Origin: JACMLC01 sp963720235
GTDB taxonomy: Bacteria; Acidobacteriota; Blastocatellia; Pyrinomonadales; Pyrinomonadaceae
Reading direction: 5' to 3'
Length of the DNA stretch: 64,000 bases
NCBI GenBank assembly: GCA_963720235.1
Contig: OY970389.1
Coordinates: 1,364,001-1,428,000, forward strand
Position numbers and translations under genes: made by a program. The notes beneath the pieces are model-generated. The model did no database searches and had not been told where the DNA came from. It was given only the letters and a program-made list of their open reading frames with translations. This document shows positions 43,411-53,439 of this stretch, in pieces; position 1 is the stretch's first letter; every line of letters begins with the position of its first letter.

Positions 43411-43666
43411 TGGAAAATTATTTTTCAAAAGGTATCGCTTTGGGCACTAAAACACCCTTTCAGCCCTACAAATAATCATCAGTTTTTTCAGCTTTTAATA
43501 GCCCGTCCAGGCCGCTTTTGACGCAAATCCTTCTCTTAATGCTTATCAAAAGGGAATAAATGTTGGCTCCGGTAAGACTTGCAAACTACTTAGATTGATA
43601 GGCTTAAAGACGCGAGCGAGGTTATTATGTACCTGTTATGGTCATAATGAAAAATGCCCTGTGGGA
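43410..43666 (+). repeat. long direct repeat, copy B (~257 bp)
   Basis: This is the partner of 38330-38585. Differences are scattered substitutions and single-base indels, so the copies are old or evolving. Unlike A, its right end is followed by an AT-rich region with inverted repeats. No frame spans it. It lies downstream of the YgjP gene, filling the gap to 43855. Confidence 0.8.
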
Positions 43667-43713
43667 AGCATCTTCATTATAAGTATATTAGGAGCATAAT
43701 AGGTACATAATAG
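43622..43713. repeat. spaced 19-bp inverted repeat rich in ATTATG/CATAAT
   Basis: TTATTATGTACCTGTTATG (43622-43640) and CATAATAGGTACATAATAG (43695-43713) are inverted copies with two mismatches. Further CATAAT/ATTATG words lie between them and at 43785-43803. Repeat A keeps a single TTATTATGGGTCTATTATG-type word. A protein-binding or replication role is possible. Confidence 0.5.
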
Positions 43714-43854
43714 ACGTTTCATCACTCTGAAAAAGAGCGCGCACTAAATCGTGTAAATCTACGGTGATGTCATCCTCTGATTATTATCATAATAGTAGTA
43801 TAATCGCACGCTTCACATGCTCGGTGCGCCCGCAACATCTACTTAATCCTATAC

Positions 43855-44574
43855 TTATGAGTAGTGCCAATCGTTATAACTCAAAATAAGTTGATTTAAC
43901 TCAGCCTGATGAGTTCTCCATTGCGGCATAAACTTATCCATCAACGCGATGAATCGGTCGTTGTGATGGCGTTCCAGTAAATGCACAAGCTCATGGGCAA
44001 TGATGTATTCCAAACTGGACGAAGGTTTCTTTGCTAATTCAAGATTGAGCCAGATTTGCTTTAACTCAAACTTGCAGGTTCCCCACTTGGTCTTCATCTT
44101 CTTGACCTTCCAATCGGCAATCTGAACGCCAATAATCTTTTGCCATTTTTCTATGAGCGACGGGATTTTGTCCTTTAATCTCCGGCGATACCATTCCGTT
44201 ATTACGCGCTCGCGCTGCTCTGTCGAACTGTTCGGGCGCACGTATAAATCAATATATGTTTTGTTTCTGATTTCGACTTTCGGGGCGTCATCGTGAGAGA
44301 TGACATTTAATAGATAGCGTCGGCCTTCAAAGTAATGGCTTTCGCCCGACACATACTCTCGTTTTGTCTCGCGTCTTTGGCTGGCAAAGCTACGGCGATG
44401 CCTTTTGATCCAGCCTAACTTTGAGACGGCGAAAAGGCGTACAGCTTCATCATCAACATTAAGCGGCGTGGCGATGCGAACGCGCCCGGTCGGAGGGTAA
44501 ACAGCAAGGTGCAGATTCTTGATGTCTTTTCTCACGACATCAATTGTGATGTTGCTGACGGTAATCTGTCGCAT
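43855..44574 (-). CDS. YgjP-type zinc metallopeptidase (DUF45) linked to type I restriction
   Basis: This 239-residue protein has the zinc motif 'YIIAHELVHLLERHHNDRF' (HExxH plus a downstream His), preceded by 'MKTKWGTCKFELKQIWLNLELAKKP', the signature of this family. It is a SprT/M48-like fold of unknown substrate. The ATG overlaps the last base of the hsdR stop (TGATG), so it is the final gene of the restriction operon. DUF45 peptidases recur beside hsdR in many type I loci; the functional link is not established. Confidence 0.9.
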   Translation of the reverse strand: MRQITVSNITIDVVRKDIKNLHLAVYPPTGRVRIATPLNVDDEAVRLFAVSKLGWIKRHRRSFASQRRETKREYVSGESHYFEGRRYLLNVISHDDAPKVEIRNKTYIDLYVRPNSSTEQRERVITEWYRRRLKDKIPSLIEKWQKIIGVQIADWKVKKMKTKWGTCKFELKQIWLNLELAKKPSSSLEYIIAHELVHLLERHHNDRFIALMDKFMPQWRTHQAELNQLILSYNDWHYS

Positions 44575-47500
44575 CAGTATTCTTTCTGCGCCTCAACAAT
44601 TTTATAGATGCGCTCGACTTCTCCTATATCGTCAATGCCGAACTCGCGTAGTGATTCGTAAATCGCCCGTTTGACATCATTAGTCTTTCCCGGATGGTGA
44701 CGAAAATCATGCTGTTTTTCCGAATTGATTTTATCGTGCATCAATACAACGAGGTCTGCGTTTTCGCCTAGATTGTGATAAAGGGCTACCTTCGCGGCAG
44801 AGCCTCTGATGTTATCGGGAACTGCCTGCACATTTCCCTTATCAATCATATTGGTTAATTCAACGATTCTGTTCAAATACCTCTCATATTCCAGTTGAGC
44901 GCGCTTACGGTCTTTAATCAACTCATCGAGAATCTGCGACATCTTCGCATAGTAGGCAGGGTCGAGCGTTTCCTTTTTGACAAGCAGTTTTCTTAAATTG
45001 TTTTCGATAGTTTCGGCAACGGCTTCCTTGCTTCTCTTGATGCTATCCGGCAGATAATTGATTGCCTCCTCACCGCGCTCAACTATGAGTTGCACTAAGG
45101 TCATATCATTGAATTTTGAGATGACTTCACTTTCTCCCGCGCTGATATACATATCAATCAACTGGCGCATAGCGGGTTCGTAAGCCTTCAAGTCAATATA
45201 GTCGCCACTAGAAAGCTTTATTTCATCTCTGACTTTCGTGGAATGGTCAACGTCCTGTTTGATGGCACAGGCTTCATCGGCGGAATAGCCTGCCTCCTGC
45301 ATCTCGCCCGCGATGTTGGCATAGGCGCGGATTAAAGACGCTGTATATTTATACAAATCGAGTCGCTTCGCTTCGTGCTTTTTAAGGTCGTCTTTGTCTT
45401 CGGTGTTGCCGCAGAAGTATTTGATGTAATCCCTCTGTTCTTTCGACGCGACGGGTTCGCATAAGGCTTTGACCAATTCGAGTGTTTCCGTCAATCGCTC
45501 TTTGGCCTTGTTTAGACGGTCACTTAACAAACCTTCAATGTCTTCCTTGTCGAAGTCCTCAAACGCTTCGGAGGTGTAATCCTTGACTGAATTCTCAAGG
45601 CTCTTGAACAGGTCTTTGTAGTCAATGATGTAGCCGTATTCCTTGTCTTCGCCATCAAGACGATTGACGCGGCAGATGGCTTGGAACAGTCCATGATCGC
45701 GCATTGACTTATCAATGTAGAGATAGGTTGCAGAAGGCGCGTCGAATCCCGTGAGCAACTTGTCAATGACGATGAGCAGCTTCATCTGAGCAGGGTCTTT
45801 GACAAACTTACGCTTGGCTTCCTTCTCGAAGTCTTCGACCGATAGCTGGCCGAGCATCTTCTGATAAACCTCAAACTTTTTAAGGTTATCAGTCGGCGCA
45901 TATTCGCCCGTCGTTTCGCCTTTGGCCTTGTCTATCGTCGGATTGTAGGAAGTGACAACGGCGCATTTCTTGAAACCTTTGCTTTGAAAGATTTCCCAGA
46001 ACTTACATGCCTCGTAGATGCTTCCGGCGACGAGCATGGCATTGCCTTTGCTGCTTTGAAGGCGGTCTTTAACTTCCATATCGAACAGAATATCGGCGGC
46101 TATCTTTTCCAGACGCTCCTGCGAGCTAAGCAGGTTTTGCATCGTCCCCCATTTCTGTCGAAGTTCGCCTTTAGCATGATCGGTTAAGCCTTTGGTCTTG
46201 GCTTCAAACCACTGGTCAATCTTGTCTTGCGAAGTGATGCTCTGCTCAATTTTGCGTGCCTCGTACCGCAAATCAAGGACGACATTATCCTTGACTGCCT
46301 GATCATATTTGTATGTGTGTATATAGCTGCCGAAGACCTCAATGGTCTTCTGCTTATCAGCTTTAAGCAATGGAGTTCCGGTGAAGCCAATGAGGATAGC
46401 ATTCGGCAAGATGGTTTTCAGAGCTTTGTGAAGTTTGCCGGATTGTGTGCGGTGGCATTCGTCAACGAAGACGTAGAGTTCACCCTTCGGGGAAAATCCA
46501 TCAGGCAAACTGTTCCTGACTTGTTCCATCTCTTCGATAAAGGTGTCAACATCTGATGTATCGCTTCTGCCGAATTTATGTATGAGCGAGCAGAGGAGCG
46601 ATTCTTTTTTGGTATTTAATTGGTTGATTAAATCTTCGCCACTCTTAGTGCGGTAGATGTTTTCGCCGACGCCCATGAAGACGCCTTCAATCTGTTCGTC
46701 GAGTTCGGTGCGGTCTGTGATGATAAGCACGCGCGCGTCAGTGAGATTTTCCTTAATCCACTTCGCCAGCCAAACCATTGTAAGGGATTTGCCAGAGCCT
46801 TGCGTGTGCCAGATGATGCCGCCTTCGCGCCGTTTCAGATACTTCTGCGCTTCACGCACGCCGAAGTATTGATTGTGGCGACAGATTTTCTTAGTGCCGC
46901 CGTCGAAGACTATGAAATCGTGCAAGAGTTCAAGGAATCTGTCTTTGCGGCAGAGTTTCAAGAGATGGCGGTCAAGCAGGTTTTCTTCCGCGTCGGCTTC
47001 CGTCTCATTCTCTTCCTTCCAGTTCAGATAATACTTTTCGGGTGTTTCAATGATGCCGTAGCGCAAGCCCTGCGTGTCGTTGCCCGCCATAACAAGCTGC
47101 ACGGTCGAGAAGAAGGGCTTGATGAAGAGGTCTTGCTGGTTATCTAAATTCTGGCGTATGCCTTCGGAGACGGAGACGATGCTGCGCTTGAGTTCGAGCA
47201 CGCCGAGCGCGATGCCGTTGACATAGAGCACAATGTCCGGGCGTTTATCGTTTTCTCCTTTGATGGTTACTTCTTCGGCGATGGCGAAATCGTTTTTTAA
47301 GGGTTCTTTCCAGTTAATCAGATTAACGGTTTCATCGTTGAAGCCGATACCGCGCGACACTTTCGCGCCGTAGCGCAAGGTGGAATAAACTTCTTTGTTA
47401 ACATCGTACAGGCTCTTGCTCTGGTCGCCAGCCTCATTGGACAGTTTTCTGATGGCTGCTGTGATAAGCGCGTTGTTTACCTTTTGACCGCGCAGATAAT

Positions 47501-47639
47501 CACGCAAGTAGGTCTCTTCTATGTAGCTGTTGTTCTCGCGGTCTTGCCAGTTGCCTATATAGTCGTAGCCTAAACTGTCAACAAACAATCTGACAATACG
47601 ATTTTGGGTGAGTCTTTCTTTCTCGCCAACATTAGTCAT
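44574..47639 (-). CDS. hsdR: type I restriction enzyme R subunit
   Basis: The product has 1021 residues. The N-terminal nuclease domain has 'RPDIVLYVNGIALGVLELKRS' (PD-ExK with D, E and K). The SF2 translocase has Walker A 'HTQGSGKSLTMVWL', DECH box 'FVDECHRTQSGK', 'GFTGTPLLKADK' (motif III-like) and 'LYIDKSMRDHGLFQAICRVNRLDG' (motif VI). The C-terminal helical domain contacts the methylase core. It cuts unmethylated DNA after ATP-driven translocation. It is separated from hsdM and hsdS by two inserted genes, unlike the compact hsdRMS order. Confidence 0.95.
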   Translation of the reverse strand: MTNVGEKERLTQNRIVRLFVDSLGYDYIGNWQDRENNSYIEETYLRDYLRGQKVNNALITAAIRKLSNEAGDQSKSLYDVNKEVYSTLRYGAKVSRGIGFNDETVNLINWKEPLKNDFAIAEEVTIKGENDKRPDIVLYVNGIALGVLELKRSIVSVSEGIRQNLDNQQDLFIKPFFSTVQLVMAGNDTQGLRYGIIETPEKYYLNWKEENETEADAEENLLDRHLLKLCRKDRFLELLHDFIVFDGGTKKICRHNQYFGVREAQKYLKRREGGIIWHTQGSGKSLTMVWLAKWIKENLTDARVLIITDRTELDEQIEGVFMGVGENIYRTKSGEDLINQLNTKKESLLCSLIHKFGRSDTSDVDTFIEEMEQVRNSLPDGFSPKGELYVFVDECHRTQSGKLHKALKTILPNAILIGFTGTPLLKADKQKTIEVFGSYIHTYKYDQAVKDNVVLDLRYEARKIEQSITSQDKIDQWFEAKTKGLTDHAKGELRQKWGTMQNLLSSQERLEKIAADILFDMEVKDRLQSSKGNAMLVAGSIYEACKFWEIFQSKGFKKCAVVTSYNPTIDKAKGETTGEYAPTDNLKKFEVYQKMLGQLSVEDFEKEAKRKFVKDPAQMKLLIVIDKLLTGFDAPSATYLYIDKSMRDHGLFQAICRVNRLDGEDKEYGYIIDYKDLFKSLENSVKDYTSEAFEDFDKEDIEGLLSDRLNKAKERLTETLELVKALCEPVASKEQRDYIKYFCGNTEDKDDLKKHEAKRLDLYKYTASLIRAYANIAGEMQEAGYSADEACAIKQDVDHSTKVRDEIKLSSGDYIDLKAYEPAMRQLIDMYISAGESEVISKFNDMTLVQLIVERGEEAINYLPDSIKRSKEAVAETIENNLRKLLVKKETLDPAYYAKMSQILDELIKDRKRAQLEYERYLNRIVELTNMIDKGNVQAVPDNIRGSAAKVALYHNLGENADLVVLMHDKINSEKQHDFRHHPGKTNDVKRAIYESLREFGIDDIGEVERIYKIVEAQKEY

Positions 47640-47665
47640 AGATTTACATTTGTTGGAAAATTATT

Positions 47666-49963
47666 TTATAGGGGAGTTGTTTTTTGAAAGTCTCTGCCTT
47701 GTTTCAGCAGCCTTTCAATCTCTCGTATCTGACGTTGAAACTCCGATTTCTGATTTTGAGTGATGTCGTCAGACCCAAGAGCAAGACGTAGCATTCGCGG
47801 GAGATTTCCTGCGCAACGATAGATAAACTCTCTATCTTCTAGATAAGGCTTGACTAACTTGGCTATGGCGGCTGCCTCTGGTGCCGAATTTAAGTTGAAT
47901 AAGGCATCGGAGATGCCTTTGTAATCTCGTAACTCAAGTGATGCTTTGATTAGTGCGTTTAAAGCATTCAATGGCAACTTCGCGTGTTCAGAAGCTAGTT
48001 TTAGGATGCGCAATCCTTCTTTGGTTGTTTTAGCAGTGCCGTATTCAATCAACGCAAGCGAGAGATGTATTCGTTCATCTAAGAGTGTCGGATTATCTTC
48101 GTTTCCTGAAACAACGAACTGCATCAAATTCAATCCTTCACGTTTACGCCCGCTCTCGTATAAAACGCTGCCTCTCGAAAAAAGAAGCATTGAGTTTTGG
48201 GGATCCAAACTTAGAGCAATCTTTATCTGTTGTAGAGCTTCTTTGAAATTACCCGATTTCTTCAGTTCTTGAACGCGCTCCCGCACATGGGCAAATCTTT
48301 CTTCAACTGTGTGGTTCAAGTTAATGCCTTTGAGTTTCATCCTTGCTAAAACTCTTTCCCGAAAATCCTTATTCTCATTCCATTTGTTTGCTAGGAAATC
48401 CTCTGTCAATGGTAGAAATGATAATGCCTTTCTTTCATCTGAAAAATTATCCAAAATAATTCCCTTAGCTTTTAGCTCTCTAAATGCTCCTTCTATTTCT
48501 TCCTCTGATTTATCAAGAACTACGGAGAGGGTAGCTGTGTTGCATTTGTTTTCAAGATAAACGCCCAAAACTGCTACGTCTCGTGCAAGTGGCGGAATTA
48601 CATCAAACATGGTAGCGAAACAAAAACTCAAAAATTCCTTCTTCGTTGCATCCAACTTTCGTAGCCGATGTGAAGCGTCTTTCAAAGATTGATTACTTGC
48701 TGCTAATAGGGCTGCCCATTTTAATGCTAGTGGTATCTTTCCGGTTGCTTTTATGATTTCATTTAGGCTCTCGGTATCTGAATAGACATCCTTAAAGCCA
48801 ACCCGCTTGAGTTCTTCATAAAGTAATTCTCTTGCCTCTGGCTCATCCATTTGTGGGATAGAGATTGTCAATGCACCTAAGCCCTTATCTACTCTGCTTG
48901 TGACTAGAACTTTAACTGGGTCTGGAACGTCATAAACTAAAAAATTGAAAACACCACTGTCCGAAATATCTTCAATATTATCAACAAGTAATAAGCCTTC
49001 AAGCCCCGACATTGCTTCAATTACTGATGCCTTGAGACTTTCTAGTTCTTTTTCTTTTGGGAGAGCGAAGACATCCGCAATCCCATGAAGAAACTCAGTC
49101 AAACCGGAGAAACCAGCCTTGCGAGTTGCCATGTGTTCATGCCACACCTTGCTCTTGGCAGATTGTGAGACGATGAACATATATTTTTGGGCTTCATACA
49201 AGTTACGAACGATTTCAATAGCAATGGCGGATTTGCCTACGCCTCCAACGCCATCAAGGGCAATAATCGGATGCCTAGATTTAAATAACGCATCACGTAC
49301 CTTGTTAAGTTGATGTTGTCGTCCAACGAATCGTTCGCAGTGAGGAGTTAAAAGACGAAAGTATGGCTCATCTACGTCGTATAGATACGCCTCAATGTGG
49401 GAAAGGGAAACATTACCAAGTAGCCTGTAAATTTCGTTCGGCTCGGCGCAAAGCTTAACGGTATCGTTTACTCTAACATAGAACTCACCCTTTCTTATTT
49501 CATTACGGTTTTTTTCATTTAGCGGGCCATTGTTGGCAACAGCCACTGGTATATTTTCTTTGGGAGGCACAAAGACAAGCCAAAGCACCTTGTTGTTGGG
49601 GATTGCTATTGTATCTTGAAATACCGAAAAACTTGAGCCAATATAATGACGCAGTTTTTGATTAAGTTTATTGGCATCGAGAGTCTTTCCGGGAGCAATA
49701 CCCAAAACATCGTAATTATCTCTAACGCCATAAATTATTACACCACCTCTACTGTTATGAAATGCTAGGACGCGCTTTGCTAATCTGGCGATTTCGAGGG
49801 GATTTTCCAGATCAATAGTTTCTTTATAATCCCAGTATTCGGTTTCATCACGCCTAAGAATTTCTGTTCGGTTTTTGCTTAACAATACTGACGCAAGTTC
49901 GGCTGTCATCTCTCGCTCTTTTAGAGATTTGACGATACAACTTGATAGACTGGTGGGGTTCAT
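47666..49963 (-). CDS. AlbA_2/Schlafen-like, NB-ARC STAND ATPase and TPR protein
   Basis: This 765-residue protein has an N-terminal AlbA_2 domain (~35-185: 'ETEYWDYKETID', 'LAFHNSRGGVIIYGVRDN', 'GEFYVRVNDTVK'). An NB-ARC/STAND module follows with Walker A 'GVGGVGKSAIA' (~238-248), Walker B 'GLLLVDNIED', 'VLVTSRVD' (sensor) and 'TGKIPLALKWAAL' (GLPLA-like). It ends in TPR-like helices ('GNFKEALQQIKIALSLDPQN'). STAND proteins oligomerise on target recognition and trigger an N-terminal effector. Here the effector would be AlbA_2, related to Schlafen nucleic-acid domains. It lies within a type I operon, 26 bp upstream of hsdR. Confidence 0.8.
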   Translation of the reverse strand: MNPTSLSSCIVKSLKEREMTAELASVLLSKNRTEILRRDETEYWDYKETIDLENPLEIARLAKRVLAFHNSRGGVIIYGVRDNYDVLGIAPGKTLDANKLNQKLRHYIGSSFSVFQDTIAIPNNKVLWLVFVPPKENIPVAVANNGPLNEKNRNEIRKGEFYVRVNDTVKLCAEPNEIYRLLGNVSLSHIEAYLYDVDEPYFRLLTPHCERFVGRQHQLNKVRDALFKSRHPIIALDGVGGVGKSAIAIEIVRNLYEAQKYMFIVSQSAKSKVWHEHMATRKAGFSGLTEFLHGIADVFALPKEKELESLKASVIEAMSGLEGLLLVDNIEDISDSGVFNFLVYDVPDPVKVLVTSRVDKGLGALTISIPQMDEPEARELLYEELKRVGFKDVYSDTESLNEIIKATGKIPLALKWAALLAASNQSLKDASHRLRKLDATKKEFLSFCFATMFDVIPPLARDVAVLGVYLENKCNTATLSVVLDKSEEEIEGAFRELKAKGIILDNFSDERKALSFLPLTEDFLANKWNENKDFRERVLARMKLKGINLNHTVEERFAHVRERVQELKKSGNFKEALQQIKIALSLDPQNSMLLFSRGSVLYESGRKREGLNLMQFVVSGNEDNPTLLDERIHLSLALIEYGTAKTTKEGLRILKLASEHAKLPLNALNALIKASLELRDYKGISDALFNLNSAPEAAAIAKLVKPYLEDREFIYRCAGNLPRMLRLALGSDDITQNQKSEFQRQIREIERLLKQGRDFQKTTPL

Positions 49964-50159
49964 TCAGGCACCTCTAATTTTCAAAGTTGAGAATCGAATA
50001 GATTCCCCTGTTGGAGCTGGTTGAGGATTTGGTTTTACAACTTTTCAGCCTCGTTTATGAATATAGGCTGCTGATTCATGGCACAGCAATTGGATTTACC
50101 CATGAAATAGTTCATACAGCATGCCTTGTTTATAGTAACGTGTCGCGTTACTCCAAAAA

Positions 50160-52136
50160 TTAAAATCCCCAAATTAGTTTTATCATCTCGAAAGTTACTT
50201 TTTGTCGCGCATCAACTTCTTCAAGGGGGAATGTTCCAGCTTCGTCCGGTTCAACTTCGCTTGATTTAATCTCGGCAGGTAAATTCTTAGTATCAACTGA
50301 GTCTATGTGACCTACCAGCAACTCATTCCAAATCAAGTTGCTGGTAGCATAGTCGCCCACCTTCTTTTCATAGTAATCATTGTTACTGCTGATATTCTGC
50401 TTGTCCTTGAGAAGCAAAATCATGCCGAGTTTGTTTCGTGTAGTGCTAAATCTTGCTTCATCAAACATATTATTACCGTCACTAAATAGCTTTTTGTTTT
50501 TATCATTGTAGGCGTAAATATGTTCAAGATGCATACCATATCTCTTGAGATTGTTTTTATTGAATCGGTCTTCAAGAAGCTGCAATGACTCATTGCAGTA
50601 AGAAGGCTTATCTAATTGCTGAGCCAAATATCTATCTATCCTCATCAGGACATATTTTGAAAAGTTCGTCCATTTATTTCGCATGTTCTGAAACAGTTCC
50701 CACTTATACAAATCTGCAATCCTTGTGTAAGTTGCTTTGTCAATCACATCGTTAGATTCAAGGTATTCAATCAAGACATCATCGAAGACTGTATTCAGCT
50801 CCGCGATAGTTTTATTGCGTACTCTTGGAACAAGTTTATAAACAAAATCCTGAAATACATTGCTATCGTACTCGTCGAGCAAGCGGAGGGTTGTGTGTAA
50901 TTGGTCGAATTTCTTAGCAACGAAAGTTATTTTTTCAGACTCTTCGTGGTCATTTAATTGGATGGAAGAAATGATTAACAGATATTGCTGGTTTTGGTCT
51001 AAAAGCTTGTTGAAAATCAGAAAATCATTGTCATAAGTCGTCCTGATCTTAAGATGTAATTCGCCGAAATATTTAAAGTCATTGATGACCCAATCATATA
51101 GTCTCTGGTTATCTTCAAATCTCTTGAAAAATTCGAGAATTTTTTCATTCTGATAAATTTCATAGTGATACTTATCTTCAAATTTCTTGTATTCGTTCTC
51201 GGAATCGGCAAATTTTCCCCTCAGGTAAATTTTGAAAAAGGTGTCTAGGTCAATGTCGTTCTCGGTACTGTTTTTTATTTGACTGTTGTAATAATCATTT
51301 TGCAGTTTGACCCATACCTCGTTTGCCTTTTCTTTTTGTTGCTGAGGTAAGTTGCCGATAAACTTACCCTTCAGAATTTCATAGGGGCTTAACCCCAGAC
51401 CTCTATCATTCACCACCTCGAAGATGGTAGCGACATTTTCCTGGTTCTCAATTTTTATCTCGACGATGCTCAGCTTTTCTAGGATGTAATAGATGTAGTA
51501 AGTCAGCTTGTTAACATCTATTGCCAAATCGCCCGAAGCAGGCTTGAAGAATTGATTAAGGTATTTAGAGATGATGATGTAATTTTCGAGAATCTTTTTT
51601 TGAGTCTCGTCTTTAGCATCGAAGTCGGTTTTATTCGCTAAGATTGAATCAAAAACTGCCTGGCGATTGGGATTGTAAATTTTATAGTATTCTGGATTGT
51701 CGAAATCATCCGCCTCAAAGATTAGCTTTTCAATCGTGTTAACGCTGACAGTCTTAGTTACGTAATTGGCATTCCGATGAACTTCATCTACAAGTTGGCG
51801 CAGTTTGATAAGAATAATCAAGAAAGTGGTGAGACGCTGTTGACCATCAACTATCGAAATATAATTTGCCGTTTTGCTGGTTAGGTATGTATTGAGAAAG
51901 TAAGGCTTGACGCGACTAACCACATCGGCTTTTATTTCTTTCGGCTCTGAAACTTCTCGCTTTGTTAAATTGAAACGCAACTCAATATCTTTGAGCAGTG
52001 TTTCTACTTGGATTTCTTTCCACTTGTAATCACGCTGATAAATATCAATAAAATAGCGTTCCTTCTTCTGAAACACATCGCTGATTGTTTTGGCGTTGGG
52101 AGTTATCAGGCTCTTAACTATTTCTATTTCTTGCAT
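50160..52136 (-). CDS. DUF262/DUF1524 protein (GmrSD-like)
   Basis: This 658-residue protein has the DUF262 motifs 'FIDIYQRDYKWKEIQVE' and 'SIVDGQQRLTTFLIIL' (ParB/Srx-like NTP-using fold). Its C-terminus has 'MHLEHIYAYNDKNKK' followed by 'TRNKLGMILLL', the HNH-type arrangement of DUF1524 (His-Glu-His, then N-x-L-G). GmrSD-type enzymes use this pair to restrict modified DNA. Such a gene beside a type I system could catch phages that evade it by base modification. It starts 21 bp before the hsdS stop boundary. The HNH is not perfectly canonical, so nuclease activity is likely but not certain. Confidence 0.85.
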   Translation of the reverse strand: MQEIEIVKSLITPNAKTISDVFQKKERYFIDIYQRDYKWKEIQVETLLKDIELRFNLTKREVSEPKEIKADVVSRVKPYFLNTYLTSKTANYISIVDGQQRLTTFLIILIKLRQLVDEVHRNANYVTKTVSVNTIEKLIFEADDFDNPEYYKIYNPNRQAVFDSILANKTDFDAKDETQKKILENYIIISKYLNQFFKPASGDLAIDVNKLTYYIYYILEKLSIVEIKIENQENVATIFEVVNDRGLGLSPYEILKGKFIGNLPQQQKEKANEVWVKLQNDYYNSQIKNSTENDIDLDTFFKIYLRGKFADSENEYKKFEDKYHYEIYQNEKILEFFKRFEDNQRLYDWVINDFKYFGELHLKIRTTYDNDFLIFNKLLDQNQQYLLIISSIQLNDHEESEKITFVAKKFDQLHTTLRLLDEYDSNVFQDFVYKLVPRVRNKTIAELNTVFDDVLIEYLESNDVIDKATYTRIADLYKWELFQNMRNKWTNFSKYVLMRIDRYLAQQLDKPSYCNESLQLLEDRFNKNNLKRYGMHLEHIYAYNDKNKKLFSDGNNMFDEARFSTTRNKLGMILLLKDKQNISSNNDYYEKKVGDYATSNLIWNELLVGHIDSVDTKNLPAEIKSSEVEPDEAGTFPLEEVDARQKVTFEMIKLIWGF

Positions 52137-52156
52137 AACTGTTCGAGTGCCTCCGG

Positions 52157-53416
52157 CTAGAGCAATCTTGTTTTCCCTGTGAGTAGTTCCTGCATCATGC
52201 CCTGCTTGATGGCTTTGTACTTGTCGCGTCTCTTTTCCAAAGCTTCGATTTCCGCATCTATGTCGCTCAAGATTTGGGCGATGGCTTTTTGTTCATCAAA
52301 TGATTTGGGGAAACTTATTTCTATTTCATCTAATTTCTTTCTTTGAATACCTTGTGCGGTCGAACCACTTGAATTTATAAACAGTTGGTCTTGGAATTCA
52401 CTATGGCTTAATAAATAGAAAAGAAAATCCTTAGAGAGCTGGGCTATTGGTTTTATTAAGATTACTCTTTGACTGAGAATATATCTTTTATCATCTGGAA
52501 TCTGAGCGACATTTCCTAAAGGTGCTTCCATCGTCAAAAGTACATCGCCTTTTTCACACCCTCCTTGTTCCATCCATCTTTTATATAGTTTTTCACTTGC
52601 CAGATAACATTCCTTTGAAAAATCAATATATCCCTGCTGGACATTATTGGCAGATAGTGCCGGAATCTCACCATCACCCCATTCCATGCCTAACTTTTTA
52701 GGCGTTCGTCCTCGATAGTCAATGTACTTTGAAACGGCATTAATAAATTTCTTGGTTTCCCACTCGCCGCTAAAACTCGCCAAGCGTTTTTTGCCCGTCA
52801 ATAAAAGCTGCATCGCACCTTGTTTGATGTTGCGCTTTTTGGCGATGAGTCGATCTAAGGAAGTAATCAGCGCGTCCACATCGCTCAAGATTTCGGCGAT
52901 GGATTGCTGTTCGGAAAGTGGCGGAAGCGGAATTAAAGTTTCCCCAAAAGCTGTTTTGTTTATTATTGGAACAGCTTGCTCTGAGGCAGATGATTTTATT
53001 TTTTTTGCGAGAAGATTGAGGATATAGAAAACAAAATCAGTTGAATATTTTGAATTAGGAAATAAGGCATTAATTTGTTGATTTGAAGTTAAATCTGTAG
53101 GTGCAATCGCTGATTTACCTATCGTTGAACCAATACAAGTGAATAGGATGCTTCCTTGCGGAAAACGTCTTGATATCTTGAAACCTTTACGTGAGAGTTT
53201 TTTCTCAGTATCAAATACATATTTGCCTTCTCCTAAATCAATTGGACTTACAAATAAGTATTCATCTCCATAATTACTCGAATCTTTTGTTGGCGGTGTA
53301 TTGCCCGTTGCTATTTCAGCCGTTGTTGCCAATTTTTTCACTTCCCAATCTTCGGGAATAATACCGACATCGGTTTGCTTGTAGCCGTCTGGAATTATGG
53401 GTTGTGAGTCTTGCAT
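52157..53416 (-). CDS. hsdS: type I restriction specificity subunit
   Basis: This 419-residue protein has two target-recognition halves, each ending in a conserved helical repeat ('PPLSEQQSIAEILSDVDALI' and 'FDEQKAIAQILSDIDAEIEA'). These are followed by 'LDRLIAKKRNIKQGAMQLLL' and 'KYKAIKQGMMQELL'. It starts with 'PDGYKQTDVGIIPEDWEVKKL', common in HsdS. The two half-sites define a bipartite recognition sequence that cannot be read off. It lies 23 bp after the hsdM stop. No inverted-repeat partner or second hsdS is seen, so phase-variable shuffling is not indicated. Confidence 0.95.
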   Translation of the reverse strand: MQDSQPIIPDGYKQTDVGIIPEDWEVKKLATTAEIATGNTPPTKDSSNYGDEYLFVSPIDLGEGKYVFDTEKKLSRKGFKISRRFPQGSILFTCIGSTIGKSAIAPTDLTSNQQINALFPNSKYSTDFVFYILNLLAKKIKSSASEQAVPIINKTAFGETLIPLPPLSEQQSIAEILSDVDALITSLDRLIAKKRNIKQGAMQLLLTGKKRLASFSGEWETKKFINAVSKYIDYRGRTPKKLGMEWGDGEIPALSANNVQQGYIDFSKECYLASEKLYKRWMEQGGCEKGDVLLTMEAPLGNVAQIPDDKRYILSQRVILIKPIAQLSKDFLFYLLSHSEFQDQLFINSSGSTAQGIQRKKLDEIEISFPKSFDEQKAIAQILSDIDAEIEALEKRRDKYKAIKQGMMQELLTGKTRLL

Positions 53417-53439
53417 CTTCGATTCGTTTCCGTGATTCG

